Assembly: GCF_003385185.1 (NCBI RefSeq)
Contig: NZ_PQHZ01000015.1
Coordinates: forward strand, 62,001-126,000
From: Amycolatopsis palatopharyngis
Lineage (GTDB): Bacteria; Actinomycetota; Actinomycetes; Mycobacteriales; Pseudonocardiaceae
Direction: 5' to 3'
DNA length: 64,000 nt
Shown here: positions 41,388 to 50,069 of the stretch, in pieces
How positions within the stretch are numbered: the stretch's first letter is position 1
Layout: each line of letters begins with the position of its first letter
Position numbers and translations under genes: made by a program
The notes under the pieces: generated by a model
The model's database searches: none
Told to the model about the DNA's origin: nothing
What the model saw: the letters and a program-made list of their open reading frames with translations, nothing else

Positions 41388-41720
41388 GTGAGCGAGCACG
41401 ACCACGACGAGGACGGCTACAGCGGCCCAGCGACCCTGCTGGTGGACGAGACCGAGATCGCGATCGAGGTGGAACTGCGCGGTCACTTCCAGCCGATCGA
41501 CGGCTACTACCGGTGGTACGGCCGGGTGAAGGCCAACGAGCAACTCTCCACGCTCGCGGCAGGCCGGAAGAAGAAGGCCGAGATCCGAACGCCGCAGGGA
41601 ACGGCCAACGGGGAGCTTTCCGACCCGGACCCCTGGGACCGCTACCGGATCATGGGCACGAGCACGCCCCCGTTCAACGTGCCCGTCTCACTCGACGAGG
41701 TCGAAGCGGCCACGTCCTGA
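41388..41720 (+). CDS. DUF4873 domain protein
   Basis: The 110-residue protein begins with an acidic His/Asp segment and then follows the DUF4873 pattern: DGYSGPATLLVDETEIAIEV, LRGHFQPIDGYYRWYGRVKA, the RYRIMGTSTPPF end. DUF4873 domains are found alone or fused to flavin monooxygenases, so a role with the nearby oxygenase is suggested. The GTG start has AAGGGAG upstream. It is probably co-transcribed with the TetR gene. Confidence 0.85.
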   Translation: MSEHDHDEDGYSGPATLLVDETEIAIEVELRGHFQPIDGYYRWYGRVKANEQLSTLAAGRKKKAEIRTPQGTANGELSDPDPWDRYRIMGTSTPPFNVPVSLDEVEAATS

Positions 41721-41744
41721 CCGGGCGTGCGCCCCACGCGGGGG

Positions 41745-42980
41745 CTACTTCCGGGCGCTGTTCGCGATTCTGACCGGCCACCCCGAGACCACGTGCAGCA
41801 ACCACTCGAATGGGCCCCGGCCGAGCAACCGCCGCCACGCCACGGCGGCCACCAGGGCCACGGCCACGAACGCCAGCCAGGCGAACGTGCCCGGCTCCGG
41901 CTCCAGCAGACGGATCGCCAGGAAATGCCCGATATAAGCGGTGAGCACCAGTGAGCCGAGGTCGGCCAGTGGCCGAAGCGGCCTGCTGAACCGGTCACCC
42001 AGGTGCAGGCAAACGCCGAGCACCGCGGCCGCGACGCCAAGACAGCCGAGCAGGTCGAACGACGTGTAGGCGTGACTGGTGGAAAGCAGCTGCCACGCGG
42101 GGGACGTCGTGGGAGTGGTGCCGAACAGGTTCGCGTAGTTCGCGTCGAAGAACTGCTCGGGCGACATTCCGGCCGCGGCGGCTGGGCTCCGGAGATCCTC
42201 GTAGATCAGCTGCCTGCCGCCGAGCACCTGGGTGGCCACCCAGGAGAGGCTGTATGCCGTTACCGCCATACCCGCCCCGCCCGCGATGAGCCCCCGGCGC
42301 ACGCCGGGCGAGCGCAGGTCGAGTCTGCCGATCGCCATCCCCGCCAGCACGTAGCCGAGCAGGTTCACCGCGGGGAACGCGCCGGTCAGCACCAGGATCA
42401 CGATCGCCTGGGTGAAGCCGCCGAGCGAGGTGAACAGTTCGAGTGACACGTCCGGCACCGGGTCGGTGACCTCACGGGGCGCGATGAGGAACCGCGCGAC
42501 GAAGGACAACGCGGGCGACAGCGTCACGAACAGGGCCGCGGCGATGGCCAGTGGCCGAAACCCGCAGCGAAGCCAGGGAAACACCAGCGCGAAACATATG
42601 CCGTAGTAGGCGAGGATGTTCATATAGCCGGTGTTCAGCGCCACCAGCCCGAGTCCGAGCAGGATCAGCAGCGGCGCCCTGGTCGCGACCCGCATGGCGA
42701 CATGGGCCGCCGCCAGACCCGTCCTAGGCTCTCGACCACCTGACATCAGGGCGAGAGACACCCCCGCGAGCACCGCGAAAAGTGCCGCGGACCGGCCGTT
42801 GAAGACCGTGAACAGCCCGAATCCCCCAGAGTCGGGCCGGGGGCCGACATGCGCTGCGTACATCCCGATCACCGCGATACCCCGCGCGATGTCGATACCC
42901 GTCAGCCTGGACGCGGAGCGGGCACCGCTCGTGCGCGGTGCCCACTCGTCACGCCTGGCCTTTTCGACCGGCCCGTACAC
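41745..42980 (-). CDS. Acyltransferase-like polytopic membrane protein (DUF1624/DUF418 type)
   Basis: The 411-residue protein has 10-11 membrane segments. The start of the membrane part, RLTGIDIARGIAVIGMYAAH, carries the motif and buried His of the heparan-alpha-glucosaminide N-acetyltransferase-like family, and the end (TAYIGHFLAIRLL ... GPFEWLLHVVSGW) matches DUF418. Such proteins may acylate envelope sugars; the substrate is unknown. Start is GTG; no clear ribosome site. It converges with the DUF4873 gene (24 bp gap). Confidence 0.78.
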   Translation of the reverse strand: MYGPVEKARRDEWAPRTSGARSASRLTGIDIARGIAVIGMYAAHVGPRPDSGGFGLFTVFNGRSAALFAVLAGVSLALMSGGREPRTGLAAAHVAMRVATRAPLLILLGLGLVALNTGYMNILAYYGICFALVFPWLRCGFRPLAIAAALFVTLSPALSFVARFLIAPREVTDPVPDVSLELFTSLGGFTQAIVILVLTGAFPAVNLLGYVLAGMAIGRLDLRSPGVRRGLIAGGAGMAVTAYSLSWVATQVLGGRQLIYEDLRSPAAAAGMSPEQFFDANYANLFGTTPTTSPAWQLLSTSHAYTSFDLLGCLGVAAAVLGVCLHLGDRFSRPLRPLADLGSLVLTAYIGHFLAIRLLEPEPGTFAWLAFVAVALVAAVAWRRLLGRGPFEWLLHVVSGWPVRIANSARK

Positions 42981-42997
42981 AGTTATCCGAAAACGCC

Positions 42998-43013
42998 CGC
43001 GCCCGTGGGCGCG
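42998..43013 (-). terminator. Hairpin downstream of the DUF3107 gene
   Basis: CGCGCC-CGTG-GGCGCG forms a short GC-rich hairpin; on the minus strand it is followed within a few bases by GTTTT. It lies 12 bp after the DUF3107 stop and may be its terminator. Confidence 0.4.
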
Positions 43014-43025
43014 AGCTCACGAAGA

Positions 43026-43256
43026 TCAGCCACCGACCGCGAAACCGACCTTACGGACGTCCGAGGCCGCGATTTCGACGTAGGCGATCCGGTCTGCCGG
43101 GATGAGGAACTTGCGGCCCTTTTCGTCGGAGATGCGGAACAAACCGTCATCGGCGTTCAAGGCCTCGGAAACCAGCGCCTCGACCTCGTCGGACGTCTGG
43201 CCACTGGCCACCACCAGCTCCCGCGGGGTGTCCTTGATTCCGATCTTGACCTCCAC
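43026..43256 (-). CDS. DUF3107 family small protein
   Basis: The 76-residue protein (MEVKIGIKDTPREL ... IPADRIAYVEIAASDVRKVGFAVG) is a highly conserved actinobacterial family, equal to Rv3208A (TB9.4) of M. tuberculosis as I recall. Function is not known. The GTG start is placed seven bases after GGAGG; a TTG two codons earlier would be too close to that site. Confidence 0.9.
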   Translation of the reverse strand: MEVKIGIKDTPRELVVASGQTSDEVEALVSEALNADDGLFRISDEKGRKFLIPADRIAYVEIAASDVRKVGFAVGG

Positions 43257-43300
43257 GTGCAAACCTCCGCCTGATGTCGTGCTGTGCTCTTACAACCAGG

Positions 43301-43981
43301 CTATCCGAGCCCGAGCACCTGCATCCGTTTGGTGTGACCCTGCTGCAACCGGCGGAACAGGCCGGCTATTCCCGAAAGGTCGCCCGAACCGGTGACGATC
43401 AGCTCCGAGAGACCGTCCCGCTCGGCGACCACGTACTGCGCCTGGGTCAGGGCCTCGCCCAGCAACCTGCGACCCCAGAGCGCAAGGCGGTCACGTTGCC
43501 GTGCGTCCGCCGCGATTCCCGCTGCGACCTCACGTTCGGCGAAGGCCGAGTGCCCGGTGTCGGCCAGCACCCCGAGTACGAGTTCCCGCGTTTCCGGGTC
43601 CAGCCAGCTGGCCATCTCCCGGTAGAGGTCGGCGGCCAGCCCGTCCCCCACGTACGCCTTGACCAGCGATTCCAGCCACGAGCGCGGGGCCGTTGAAGCG
43701 TGGAAGGCGTCGATATGCGCGACGAACGGTTTCATCGCGTCCTCGACCGCGACCCCGTGCTCGGCGAGAAAGCGCTCCAGCCGGGCGTAGTGGCCGATCT
43801 CGGCGGCTGCCATGGAGGCCAGCGCGGCACGTCCGGACAGCGTCGGGGCGGTTCGGGAGTCCTCGGACATCCGGTCGAAAGCGGACAGTTCGCCGTACGC
43901 CAGCACACCGATCAGGTCCACCACGCCGGCGCTGACCTTTGCTTCCGCCTCGGCGGCGCGCTCGTTTCCAGCCTCAGTCAC
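43301..43981 (-). CDS. Ferritin-like (MiaE-like) domain protein
   Basis: The 226-residue protein is all helical with Glu/His positions of a four-helix ferritin-like bundle: LAYGELSAFDRMSEDS, AAEIGHYARLERFL, GDGLAADLYREMASWL and LADTGHSAFAEREV. It resembles the tRNA-hydroxylase MiaE-like family found in actinobacteria (Rv3210c in M. tuberculosis, from memory), which may bind a diiron centre. The GTG opening MTEAGNE has GGTGG just upstream; a GTG three codons earlier is an alternative. It is divergent from the DEAD-box helicase gene. Confidence 0.78.
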   Translation of the reverse strand: MTEAGNERAAEAEAKVSAGVVDLIGVLAYGELSAFDRMSEDSRTAPTLSGRAALASMAAAEIGHYARLERFLAEHGVAVEDAMKPFVAHIDAFHASTAPRSWLESLVKAYVGDGLAADLYREMASWLDPETRELVLGVLADTGHSAFAEREVAAGIAADARQRDRLALWGRRLLGEALTQAQYVVAERDGLSELIVTGSGDLSGIAGLFRRLQQGHTKRMQVLGLG

Positions 43982-44432
43982 GACTGCCACCGTAGAGCAA
44001 TCGGAAATGACGAAGGACACGCAGGCAGATGCGACCATCCTCACGCGATACCGGGTGGCCCGGGTACACTGTGGGGTGATAACGACAGAATCTTCCGTGC
44101 TCCTGCCGGGCGTCCGTCTGGGAGGCGGCTCCCACTCGAGTGGTGCAGGCCATCGCCGGAGCGCGGCGGGAGCGAACTGAAGCGGGCACACCGCCGCAGG
44201 TCGCGAACAGAATATCTGGATCACGACCCGGTCTTCCTGCCGGCGATCCAGCGACAACAACTGGATCATGCAGAACCCGCTACCTGCGGACGTTCCCACT
44301 GTGATTCAGCGACAACATGTGCGTGCACGCCTCGAACGGCATTCCCGCTGGTGCGGTTCGGCCCGGGAATACGGAGCCGGAGCCCATCCCCAGCGGTCGA
44401 GTGTCGCGAAATACCTGGCTGTGCGCGCTGGT
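43982..44432 (+). other. Intergenic region holding the long leader of the DEAD-box helicase gene
   Basis: This 451-bp gap separates the divergent ferritin-like and helicase genes. No convincing gene is present; the open frame that reaches upstream of the helicase start lacks any family similarity. Two inverted repeats are visible on the helicase side: CCACTCGAGTGG (44133-44144) and GATCCAG-N9-CTGGATC (44245-44267). A TACACT at 44066-44071 could be a -10 box, which would give a leader of some 350 nt. Confidence 0.55.
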
Positions 44433-46172
44433 ATGAGAGAGGCGATCATTCTGACCGCGAATCCGTCCGAGAACGACGACACCAATATCAACGGCACCGA
44501 CCCGGTCGCGCTGGAGCACAGCGAGAGCGGCGTTCCGGCAGTCGACCCGTCACACCCCCTCCAGGCCCGCCCCGATGTGGAGCCGGAGTCCCCGACGTTC
44601 GCCGAGTTCGGCGTCCGCCCCGAGATCGTCCGGGCCCTCAACGAGGCCGGCATCGAACGCACCTTCGCGATCCAGGAGTTGACCCTGCCGCTCGCGCTGG
44701 CCGGGGATGACCTGATCGGACAGGCCCGCACCGGTATGGGCAAGACGCTCGGCTTCGGCATTCCGCTCCTGCAGCGGATCACCGTGCCCGGCGACGGCAC
44801 GCCCCAGGCGCTGGTCGTGGTCCCCACGCGTGAGCTCTGCCTCCAGGTCAGCCACGACCTGACCGACGCGGGCAAGCACCTCGGGGTGCGCACGCTCGCG
44901 ATCTACGGTGGCCGCCCGTACGAGCCGCAGATCGAGGCCCTGCGCAAGGGCGTCGACCTGGTCATCGGCACCCCGGGCAGGCTGCTCGACCTCGCCGAGC
45001 AGCAGCACCTCGTGCTCGGCAAGGTCAAGGGCCTCGTGCTCGACGAGGCCGACGAGATGCTCGACCTCGGCTTCCTGCCGGACATCGAGCGGATCCTGCG
45101 GATGGTTCCCGAGCAGCGCCAGACCATGCTGTTCTCGGCGACGATGCCGGGGCCGATCATCACGCTGGCCCGCACGTTCCTCACCCAGCCCACGCACATC
45201 AGGGCGGAGGAGAACGACGCGGGTGCCGTGCACGAGCGGACCACCCAGTTCGTCTACCGGGCCCACTCGATGGACAAGCCCGAGCTGATCGCTCGCACGC
45301 TGCAGGCGGAGGGCCGCGGCCTTTCGATGATCTTCACGCGGACCAAGCGAACCGCGCAGAAGGTGGCCGACGACCTCGCGGAGCGGGGCTTCGCCGCCGC
45401 CGCGGTGCACGGTGACCTCGGTCAGGGCGCCCGTGAGCAGGCACTACGGGCGTTCCGTAGCGGCAAGGTGGACGTGCTCGTCGCCACTGACGTCGCCGCT
45501 CGCGGTATTGACGTCGACGATGTCACGCACGTGATCAACTACCAGTCGCCGGACGACGAGAAGACCTACGTGCACCGCATCGGCCGGACGGGGCGTGCGG
45601 GCAAGACCGGCGTCGCGATCACCCTGGTCGACTGGGACGACATGCCTCGCTGGAAGCTCATCTCGGACGCACTGAACCTGGAAAGGCCGGAGCCGGTGGA
45701 GACGTACTCCACCTCGGCGCACCTGTTCAGCGACCTCGGCATCCCCTCGGACGCGACCGGCAGGCTGCCGCTGTCGAAGCGAACCCGCGCGGGCCTGTCG
45801 GCCGAGCGCGAGGAGGACTTCGGCGGCAAGCGTAAGAGTGGTCCCGCCCGGGACTCGGCGCGTTCGCCTCGCACCACAAAGCCGCGCCGCCGCACCAGGG
45901 GTGGAGCCGATGCGGCCGCCGCCATCGAGGCCGCCGACGCCGCGGGTTCGGCGGAGCCGGATCAGCAGGGCGAACAGAGCAAGGAAGCTCGCAGGCCGCG
46001 TCGCAGGACCCGCGGTGCGGGCGGCGGCAACAAGCCCGGCACGGAGCAGGCGGCGGCAGGCGACAAGGCCGATTCCGGTTCAGGGGACAACGGTGAGCGG
46101 CCCGCCCGTCGCCGCCGTCGTCGCCGTTCCGGCTCACCAAACGGCGCCAACACGTCGGCTTCGGCAGACTGA
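44433..46172 (+). CDS. DEAD-box RNA helicase
   Basis: The 579-residue protein has all core motifs: Q motif region ERTFAIQELTLPLAL, Walker A ARTGMGKT (98-105), PTRELC, TPGRLLDL, DEADEML, FSATMP, then the second domain with ARGIDVDDV and HRIGRTGRAGKTG. A basic, Arg/Lys-rich tail of about 110 residues (KRKSGPARDS, RRRTRGGAD, RRRRRRSGS) probably binds RNA. It should unwind RNA in ribosome assembly or decay; RhlE-type helicases occupy this place in mycobacteria (Rv3211). The ATG chosen (MREAIILTAN) lacks a good ribosome site. Confidence 0.92.
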   Translation: MREAIILTANPSENDDTNINGTDPVALEHSESGVPAVDPSHPLQARPDVEPESPTFAEFGVRPEIVRALNEAGIERTFAIQELTLPLALAGDDLIGQARTGMGKTLGFGIPLLQRITVPGDGTPQALVVVPTRELCLQVSHDLTDAGKHLGVRTLAIYGGRPYEPQIEALRKGVDLVIGTPGRLLDLAEQQHLVLGKVKGLVLDEADEMLDLGFLPDIERILRMVPEQRQTMLFSATMPGPIITLARTFLTQPTHIRAEENDAGAVHERTTQFVYRAHSMDKPELIARTLQAEGRGLSMIFTRTKRTAQKVADDLAERGFAAAAVHGDLGQGAREQALRAFRSGKVDVLVATDVAARGIDVDDVTHVINYQSPDDEKTYVHRIGRTGRAGKTGVAITLVDWDDMPRWKLISDALNLERPEPVETYSTSAHLFSDLGIPSDATGRLPLSKRTRAGLSAEREEDFGGKRKSGPARDSARSPRTTKPRRRTRGGADAAAAIEAADAAGSAEPDQQGEQSKEARRPRRRTRGAGGGNKPGTEQAAAGDKADSGSGDNGERPARRRRRRRSGSPNGANTSASAD

Positions 46173-46240
46173 ACGCGATCTTCGGCCGGCACAGACCGGC
46201 CTTCGAGCGAGAACTGTCTGGTCGGGAGCAGAAGGCATGA

Positions 46241-47671
46241 GTGACCGTGAGTGACAGCGCGTCCGAGAATGCCGGAGGCCGCCACCGCAGGCCCGACTCG
46301 CCGGAACCGTCCCGCGGATATCCGCGGGACGGTTTGCCGGACACCGGCGAAGTCCGGGCGGCGGCACTGGGTACAGAGGACGTGCTCACCGATCCCGCTC
46401 CCGATCCCGACGCGCGGGCCGCCCGGCCACGAGCTGGGCGGCCCGCGCGCCGTTCGCGCTGGAGTACCAGAAGGGACCGGGTCGCGGTCGCACTGATCGT
46501 GCTTGGGTGCGTACTGGCCGCGGGCACCATCTGGGCCTTCAGTGACCAGCGGGCAACCGTGCAGGTGACGGCGGAACCGCCGCCTCCGTTGCCCGAGGCA
46601 CCGGCTTCGGTACCGGGCATGCTCACCGAGATGTGGCGGGCGCCCAGCCCGGCTACCCCGGTGCCGGTCGCCGACGGAGCCACGGCTGTCACCGGTGCGA
46701 ACGGCGAGGTGGCGGGCAGGAATGCCATGACCGGGCAGGTCCGCTGGCGGTACGGGAGAGACCTGCCCCTGTGCACTGTGGCCGCTGCCTCGGACCGGGT
46801 ACTCGCGGTACATCGCAAGACCGGCGTGGCCGGCACCACGGGCTGCAGTGAGGTCACCCAGCTCGATCCAGCCACCGGAAAGCGGACCGCCCAGCGCAAC
46901 GGCGACGCCGAAGCGGGCACCCGGCTGGTCGTCGGGGACGGGCACGTCACCACGACCGGCACCCGGTTGCTCAACACCTGGCGCGACGACCTGGTCAAAA
47001 GTGGCGAGTACGGCCGCGTGCCCGCACTGGTGAACCCCGAGAAACAGCCGAGAACGGGATGCACCTTCGGCACGGTGGCCGCGGCCTCGGGCAAGGTCGG
47101 CGTGATCGAGCGCTGTCCCGAGGACCCCGCGGACCGGCTGACCGTGTTCAAGGCTGCCCCGGACAAGAGCGACAAGCCCGAGCCCGAGTTCAGCACGGTG
47201 CTGGCGGGTGGCTCGGCACGACTGATCGCATTGTCGGAGAAGTCCGCCGCCGTGGCGCTGCCCGAGCAGAATCGGCTGGTGATCTACGGCCCGGAAGGCC
47301 GTGAACGGTCGGCGTATCCGCTCAACCTGCCGGCGGCCGACCTGGCGGATGAGCCAGCGGGTGGGGTGGTGCCGACCGCGCAGGGCGACGAGAACGTGTA
47401 CTGGTTCACCGGTTCACGGACAATGGCGCTGACCAAGGACGATCTGACTCCGCAGTGGACGGTGAACAACACGCTTGGCGCGGGAACGTTGTTCGCCGGC
47501 CAGTTCGTCGTGCCCATCGAAGGAGGGCTGGCGGTGATGGACGAGGCCGACGGCAAGACCGTGCGCACGATCGGGGTCGACCGGCGCGGGCACTCCGGTC
47601 CGGTGGCACTCGCGTCGACCGGTCCTGTTCTGCTGGAACAACGCGGAGGCACCGTGGTGGCCCTGCGATGA
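46241..47671 (+). CDS. Membrane-anchored PQQ-like beta-propeller protein
   Basis: The 476-residue protein has a disordered N-terminal part (1-75), one membrane anchor (about 80-100: VALIVLGCVLAAGTIWAF) and an exported domain with repeats such as GANGEVAGRNAMTGQVRWRYG and EVTQLDPATGKRTAQ, typical of PQQ-like blades. Cysteines LCTV, GCSEV, GCTFG and RCPED may pair in the exported part. It corresponds in position to Rv3212. The GTG start follows AAGG by five bases. Its last base pairs overlap the next gene's ATG (ATGA). Role unknown. Confidence 0.82.
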   Translation: MTVSDSASENAGGRHRRPDSPEPSRGYPRDGLPDTGEVRAAALGTEDVLTDPAPDPDARAARPRAGRPARRSRWSTRRDRVAVALIVLGCVLAAGTIWAFSDQRATVQVTAEPPPPLPEAPASVPGMLTEMWRAPSPATPVPVADGATAVTGANGEVAGRNAMTGQVRWRYGRDLPLCTVAAASDRVLAVHRKTGVAGTTGCSEVTQLDPATGKRTAQRNGDAEAGTRLVVGDGHVTTTGTRLLNTWRDDLVKSGEYGRVPALVNPEKQPRTGCTFGTVAAASGKVGVIERCPEDPADRLTVFKAAPDKSDKPEPEFSTVLAGGSARLIALSEKSAAVALPEQNRLVIYGPEGRERSAYPLNLPAADLADEPAGGVVPTAQGDENVYWFTGSRTMALTKDDLTPQWTVNNTLGAGTLFAGQFVVPIEGGLAVMDEADGKTVRTIGVDRRGHSGPVALASTGPVLLEQRGGTVVALR

Positions 47672-48573
47672 CAGAGACGGGACGACTGCCCAACGCCGCC
47701 CAGCTCGCGGAGCACAACGGAACCAGGACCGACCTTCCCGGACCGTACGGACCGATCGCGGCCCTGGCGGGTGCCGAACCCTCGGGTGCGGTGGCGGGGA
47801 CAGTGCTGCTCGTCCCTGGCTACACCGGCTCGAAGGAGGATTTCGCCCCGCTACTCGACGGCTGCACGGCGAGCGGGTTCAAGGCCGTGGCGGTGGACCT
47901 GCCGGGGCAGCACGAGTCGCCGGGGCCGGACGACGAAAGCGCCTACCTGCCTTCGGCACTCGGCCGTGTGGTGGCCGATCTCGTCGCGCACCTCGGCGCG
48001 GACGGCAGCCCGGTGCTGCTGCTCGGTCACTCCTTCGGCGGCCTTGTCGTCAGGGGCGCGGTGCTTGCTGGCGCGCAGATCGCGGGCCTCACGCTGCTCG
48101 GCAGCGGGCCGGGCCGGTTGTCCGAGGGGGTCCGGCGCGACGCCCTCGAGACGGGTGAGCCGTTGTTGCGGACCGAAGGGCCGGAGGCCGCCTACGCCGT
48201 GCGGGAGCGGGTGAACGAGCGGTTCCCGGCCTGGCAGGCGACCCCAGTGGAGCTCAAGAAGTTCCTCCGCAGGCGCTTCGTCGCCTCGAGCGCGTCCGGA
48301 TTGCTCGGCATGGCCCACGCGCTGCGCACCGAGCCCGATTTGGTCGACGAACTGGCGCGCGCGCTGAACGAGTCGGACATTGCCCGGCTGGTGGTGGCCG
48401 GCGAGCGCGACGACGCATGGAGCATCCCCGCGCAGCGGGAGATGGCCGATCGGCTCAACGCCGAGTTCGCGCTGGTGGAGAACGCCGCGCACTCCCCCAA
48501 CACGGAGAACCCCCAAGCCCTGCTGAACATCCTCATTCCCACGTGGCGCTCCTGGCTCTCCCCCACGTCCTGA
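47668..48573 (+). CDS. Alpha/beta hydrolase (Hydrolase_4 type)
   Basis: The 301-residue protein has VLLVPGYTGSKEDF (oxyanion loop with Pro in place of the usual His), nucleophile elbow GHSFGG, VVAGERDDAW and a His in VENAAHSPNTENP. It is coupled to the PQQ-like gene by an ATGA overlap. The substrate is unknown; no signal peptide. It ends 18 bp before inverted-repeat element B. Confidence 0.85.
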   Translation: MTETGRLPNAAQLAEHNGTRTDLPGPYGPIAALAGAEPSGAVAGTVLLVPGYTGSKEDFAPLLDGCTASGFKAVAVDLPGQHESPGPDDESAYLPSALGRVVADLVAHLGADGSPVLLLGHSFGGLVVRGAVLAGAQIAGLTLLGSGPGRLSEGVRRDALETGEPLLRTEGPEAAYAVRERVNERFPAWQATPVELKKFLRRRFVASSASGLLGMAHALRTEPDLVDELARALNESDIARLVVAGERDDAWSIPAQREMADRLNAEFALVENAAHSPNTENPQALLNILIPTWRSWLSPTS

Positions 48574-48591
48574 CCCCGGTCACCCCTGGTA

Positions 48592-48715
48592 CGTCTGCAA
48601 GTACGCCCAAGCAAGATCAACACCGGCTTTTTCTACCACCATCCGCAGGCTCCGTGCTGCCGGGTGGGTAGCAGAAAACTGCGGATTCGATCTTGCTTGG
48701 GCGTACTTGCAGACG
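48592..48715. repeat. 124-bp inverted-repeat element B
   Basis: The 27-bp ends are perfect inverted repeats (left CGTCTGCAAGTACGCCCAAG..., right its complement). Inside, ATCCGCAG (48641-48648) and CTGCGGAT (48679-48686) form another inverted pair. It sits between two convergent genes. The ends agree with those of element A at 36544-36665 while the cores differ, so the two belong to one family. Confidence 0.9.
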
Positions 48716-48761
48716 CTCCATCCCTGGAGGTGAGGGGGCTGGGCCGGGCGGGGCGACGGCG

Positions 48762-49118
48762 TCAGGACCACCAGAAGAGGGTGAGGGTGGTTAGGGTCAG
48801 CAGCAGCACCGCTCCCGCCGCCAGTGCGGCCGGCCTGCCGTTCGTGCGGTCGGCGATCCGCTGGGCCGGCACGGCGAGCGACACCGCGACGACGTGGCCC
48901 ACCACCATGAACGGGCCAGGTCCCTCGGAGGCGCTGATCAGGCCGTTGACCTGGGCAGCGAGGACGAGCACGGTCAGCAACACGAGACCCGCGGTGAGGG
49001 CGCCGGTCAGTCCGCGCCACCGGCGACCACGCGCCGACCGGGGAGTGGGCCTGTCCGGCCGTCCGGCACCCAGCCCGCTCACCGGTTCGAGCTCACTCGT
49101 CGTCTCGGTTGCGCGCAT
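48762..49118 (-). CDS. Hypothetical membrane protein
   Basis: The 118-residue protein has a polar N-terminus with many Arg/Pro residues (1-36) and three hydrophobic segments (about 38-57, 70-85 and 98-115, the last ending LTLFWW). Nothing links it to a known family. It starts at ATG and lies 48 bp downstream of the RecB-type gene in the same direction, so they may share a transcript. Confidence 0.65.
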   Translation of the reverse strand: MRATETTSELEPVSGLGAGRPDRPTPRSARGRRWRGLTGALTAGLVLLTVLVLAAQVNGLISASEGPGPFMVVGHVVAVSLAVPAQRIADRTNGRPAALAAGAVLLLTLTTLTLFWWS

Positions 49119-49166
49119 CCGGCTCCGTGACCTCCCTGCATTTGCCTGCCCCGTCGCTCCCCTCGC

Positions 49167-50024
49167 TCAGGGCGCCAGCAGATCCCACGATCGGGCCGCG
49201 GGCGCCGCAGCCTGCCCCTGAGGACAGCTCGGCCGGAAATCACACGCGGCGCACTGCTCGCCCGTCCGCGCGGGAAACAGCTCCTCGGGGTGCCCGCCGT
49301 CCGCCAGGATATCCGTAGCCGCCCGGAGTTCGTCGGCGGTCTCCTCCGCCTGTGCCAGGTGCCGATCCAAAGTGGCCGGCGTGTGCTCGAACCCGGCGAC
49401 GGTGTTGCTGGGCAGGTGGTGCAGCTCGACTCTGCGACACGGCGCCCGCAGTTCCCGCTCGACCGCGACGGCGTACAACGCGAGCGCCCTTGCCGCTCCC
49501 GCACCCCGCTCGTCCGGAGCCCAGCGACCGGTCTTGTAGTCGACGATCACCAACTCGCCATCGCGCTCGTCGATGCGATCCACCCGGCCCTCGACGATCA
49601 TCGTCACCGGCGCATCGGCGCCGGAACCCGCGCGCGCCGAGACCCAGCGCTCGACACCGACCGGCTCGATGGTGACGTCGTGATGTTCGGCGTACTCCGC
49701 GATCCAGCCCTTTGCCCGTTCGCGGTAGTGCCCGGCCTGCCGCGCGTCGAGGAACCCGGCGTTCTTCCAGTGCTCGGTCACGAGTGCGGCCGCTCGTTCC
49801 GGGGTCCGTTTCCGCGGCGGCAGGACGAACAGCGCGCGCAGGGCGTTGTGCACCACCGCGCCGAGTGTGCTGTGTGCCCACGCGCCCGTGCGTCGCGGCG
49901 TCGGCCGGTCGAGGTACGACATCCGGTACCGGCGCGGACAGCTCGCGAACGTGGACAATCGAGCAGGCGTCACGCGGGCGAGCTTGCGCGGCTGCACGCC
50001 GAAGTCGAACCCGAGCTGGGACAT
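49167..50024 (-). CDS. RecB-family PD-(D/E)XK nuclease with probable Fe-S cluster
   Basis: The 285-residue protein is a stand-alone RecB/Cas4-like nuclease: STFASCPRRYRMSYL, catalytic His in GAVVHNAL, EGRVDRID, and the core ELVIVDYKTGRW. Four cysteines (ASCPRRY, EQCAACDFRPSCPQ) match the C-(X)n-C-x2-C-x5-C pattern of AddB-type Fe-S nucleases. It resembles the mycobacterial Rv2119-type protein. The ATG opening MSQLGFDF follows a GGGGGTGAG site. No helicase partner is adjacent. Confidence 0.87.
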   Translation of the reverse strand: MSQLGFDFGVQPRKLARVTPARLSTFASCPRRYRMSYLDRPTPRRTGAWAHSTLGAVVHNALRALFVLPPRKRTPERAAALVTEHWKNAGFLDARQAGHYRERAKGWIAEYAEHHDVTIEPVGVERWVSARAGSGADAPVTMIVEGRVDRIDERDGELVIVDYKTGRWAPDERGAGAARALALYAVAVERELRAPCRRVELHHLPSNTVAGFEHTPATLDRHLAQAEETADELRAATDILADGGHPEELFPARTGEQCAACDFRPSCPQGQAAAPAARSWDLLAP

Positions 50025-50069
50025 CCGCTCACCCCCGGCCATCCACCCTACCCACGGGGCCGGACAGTC

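Noticed and set aside
44268-44432. N-terminal extension of the DEAD-box helicase starting at 44268
   Set aside because: The 55 added residues have no resemblance to helicase N-termini and contain a hairpin sequence; the later ATG is preferred.
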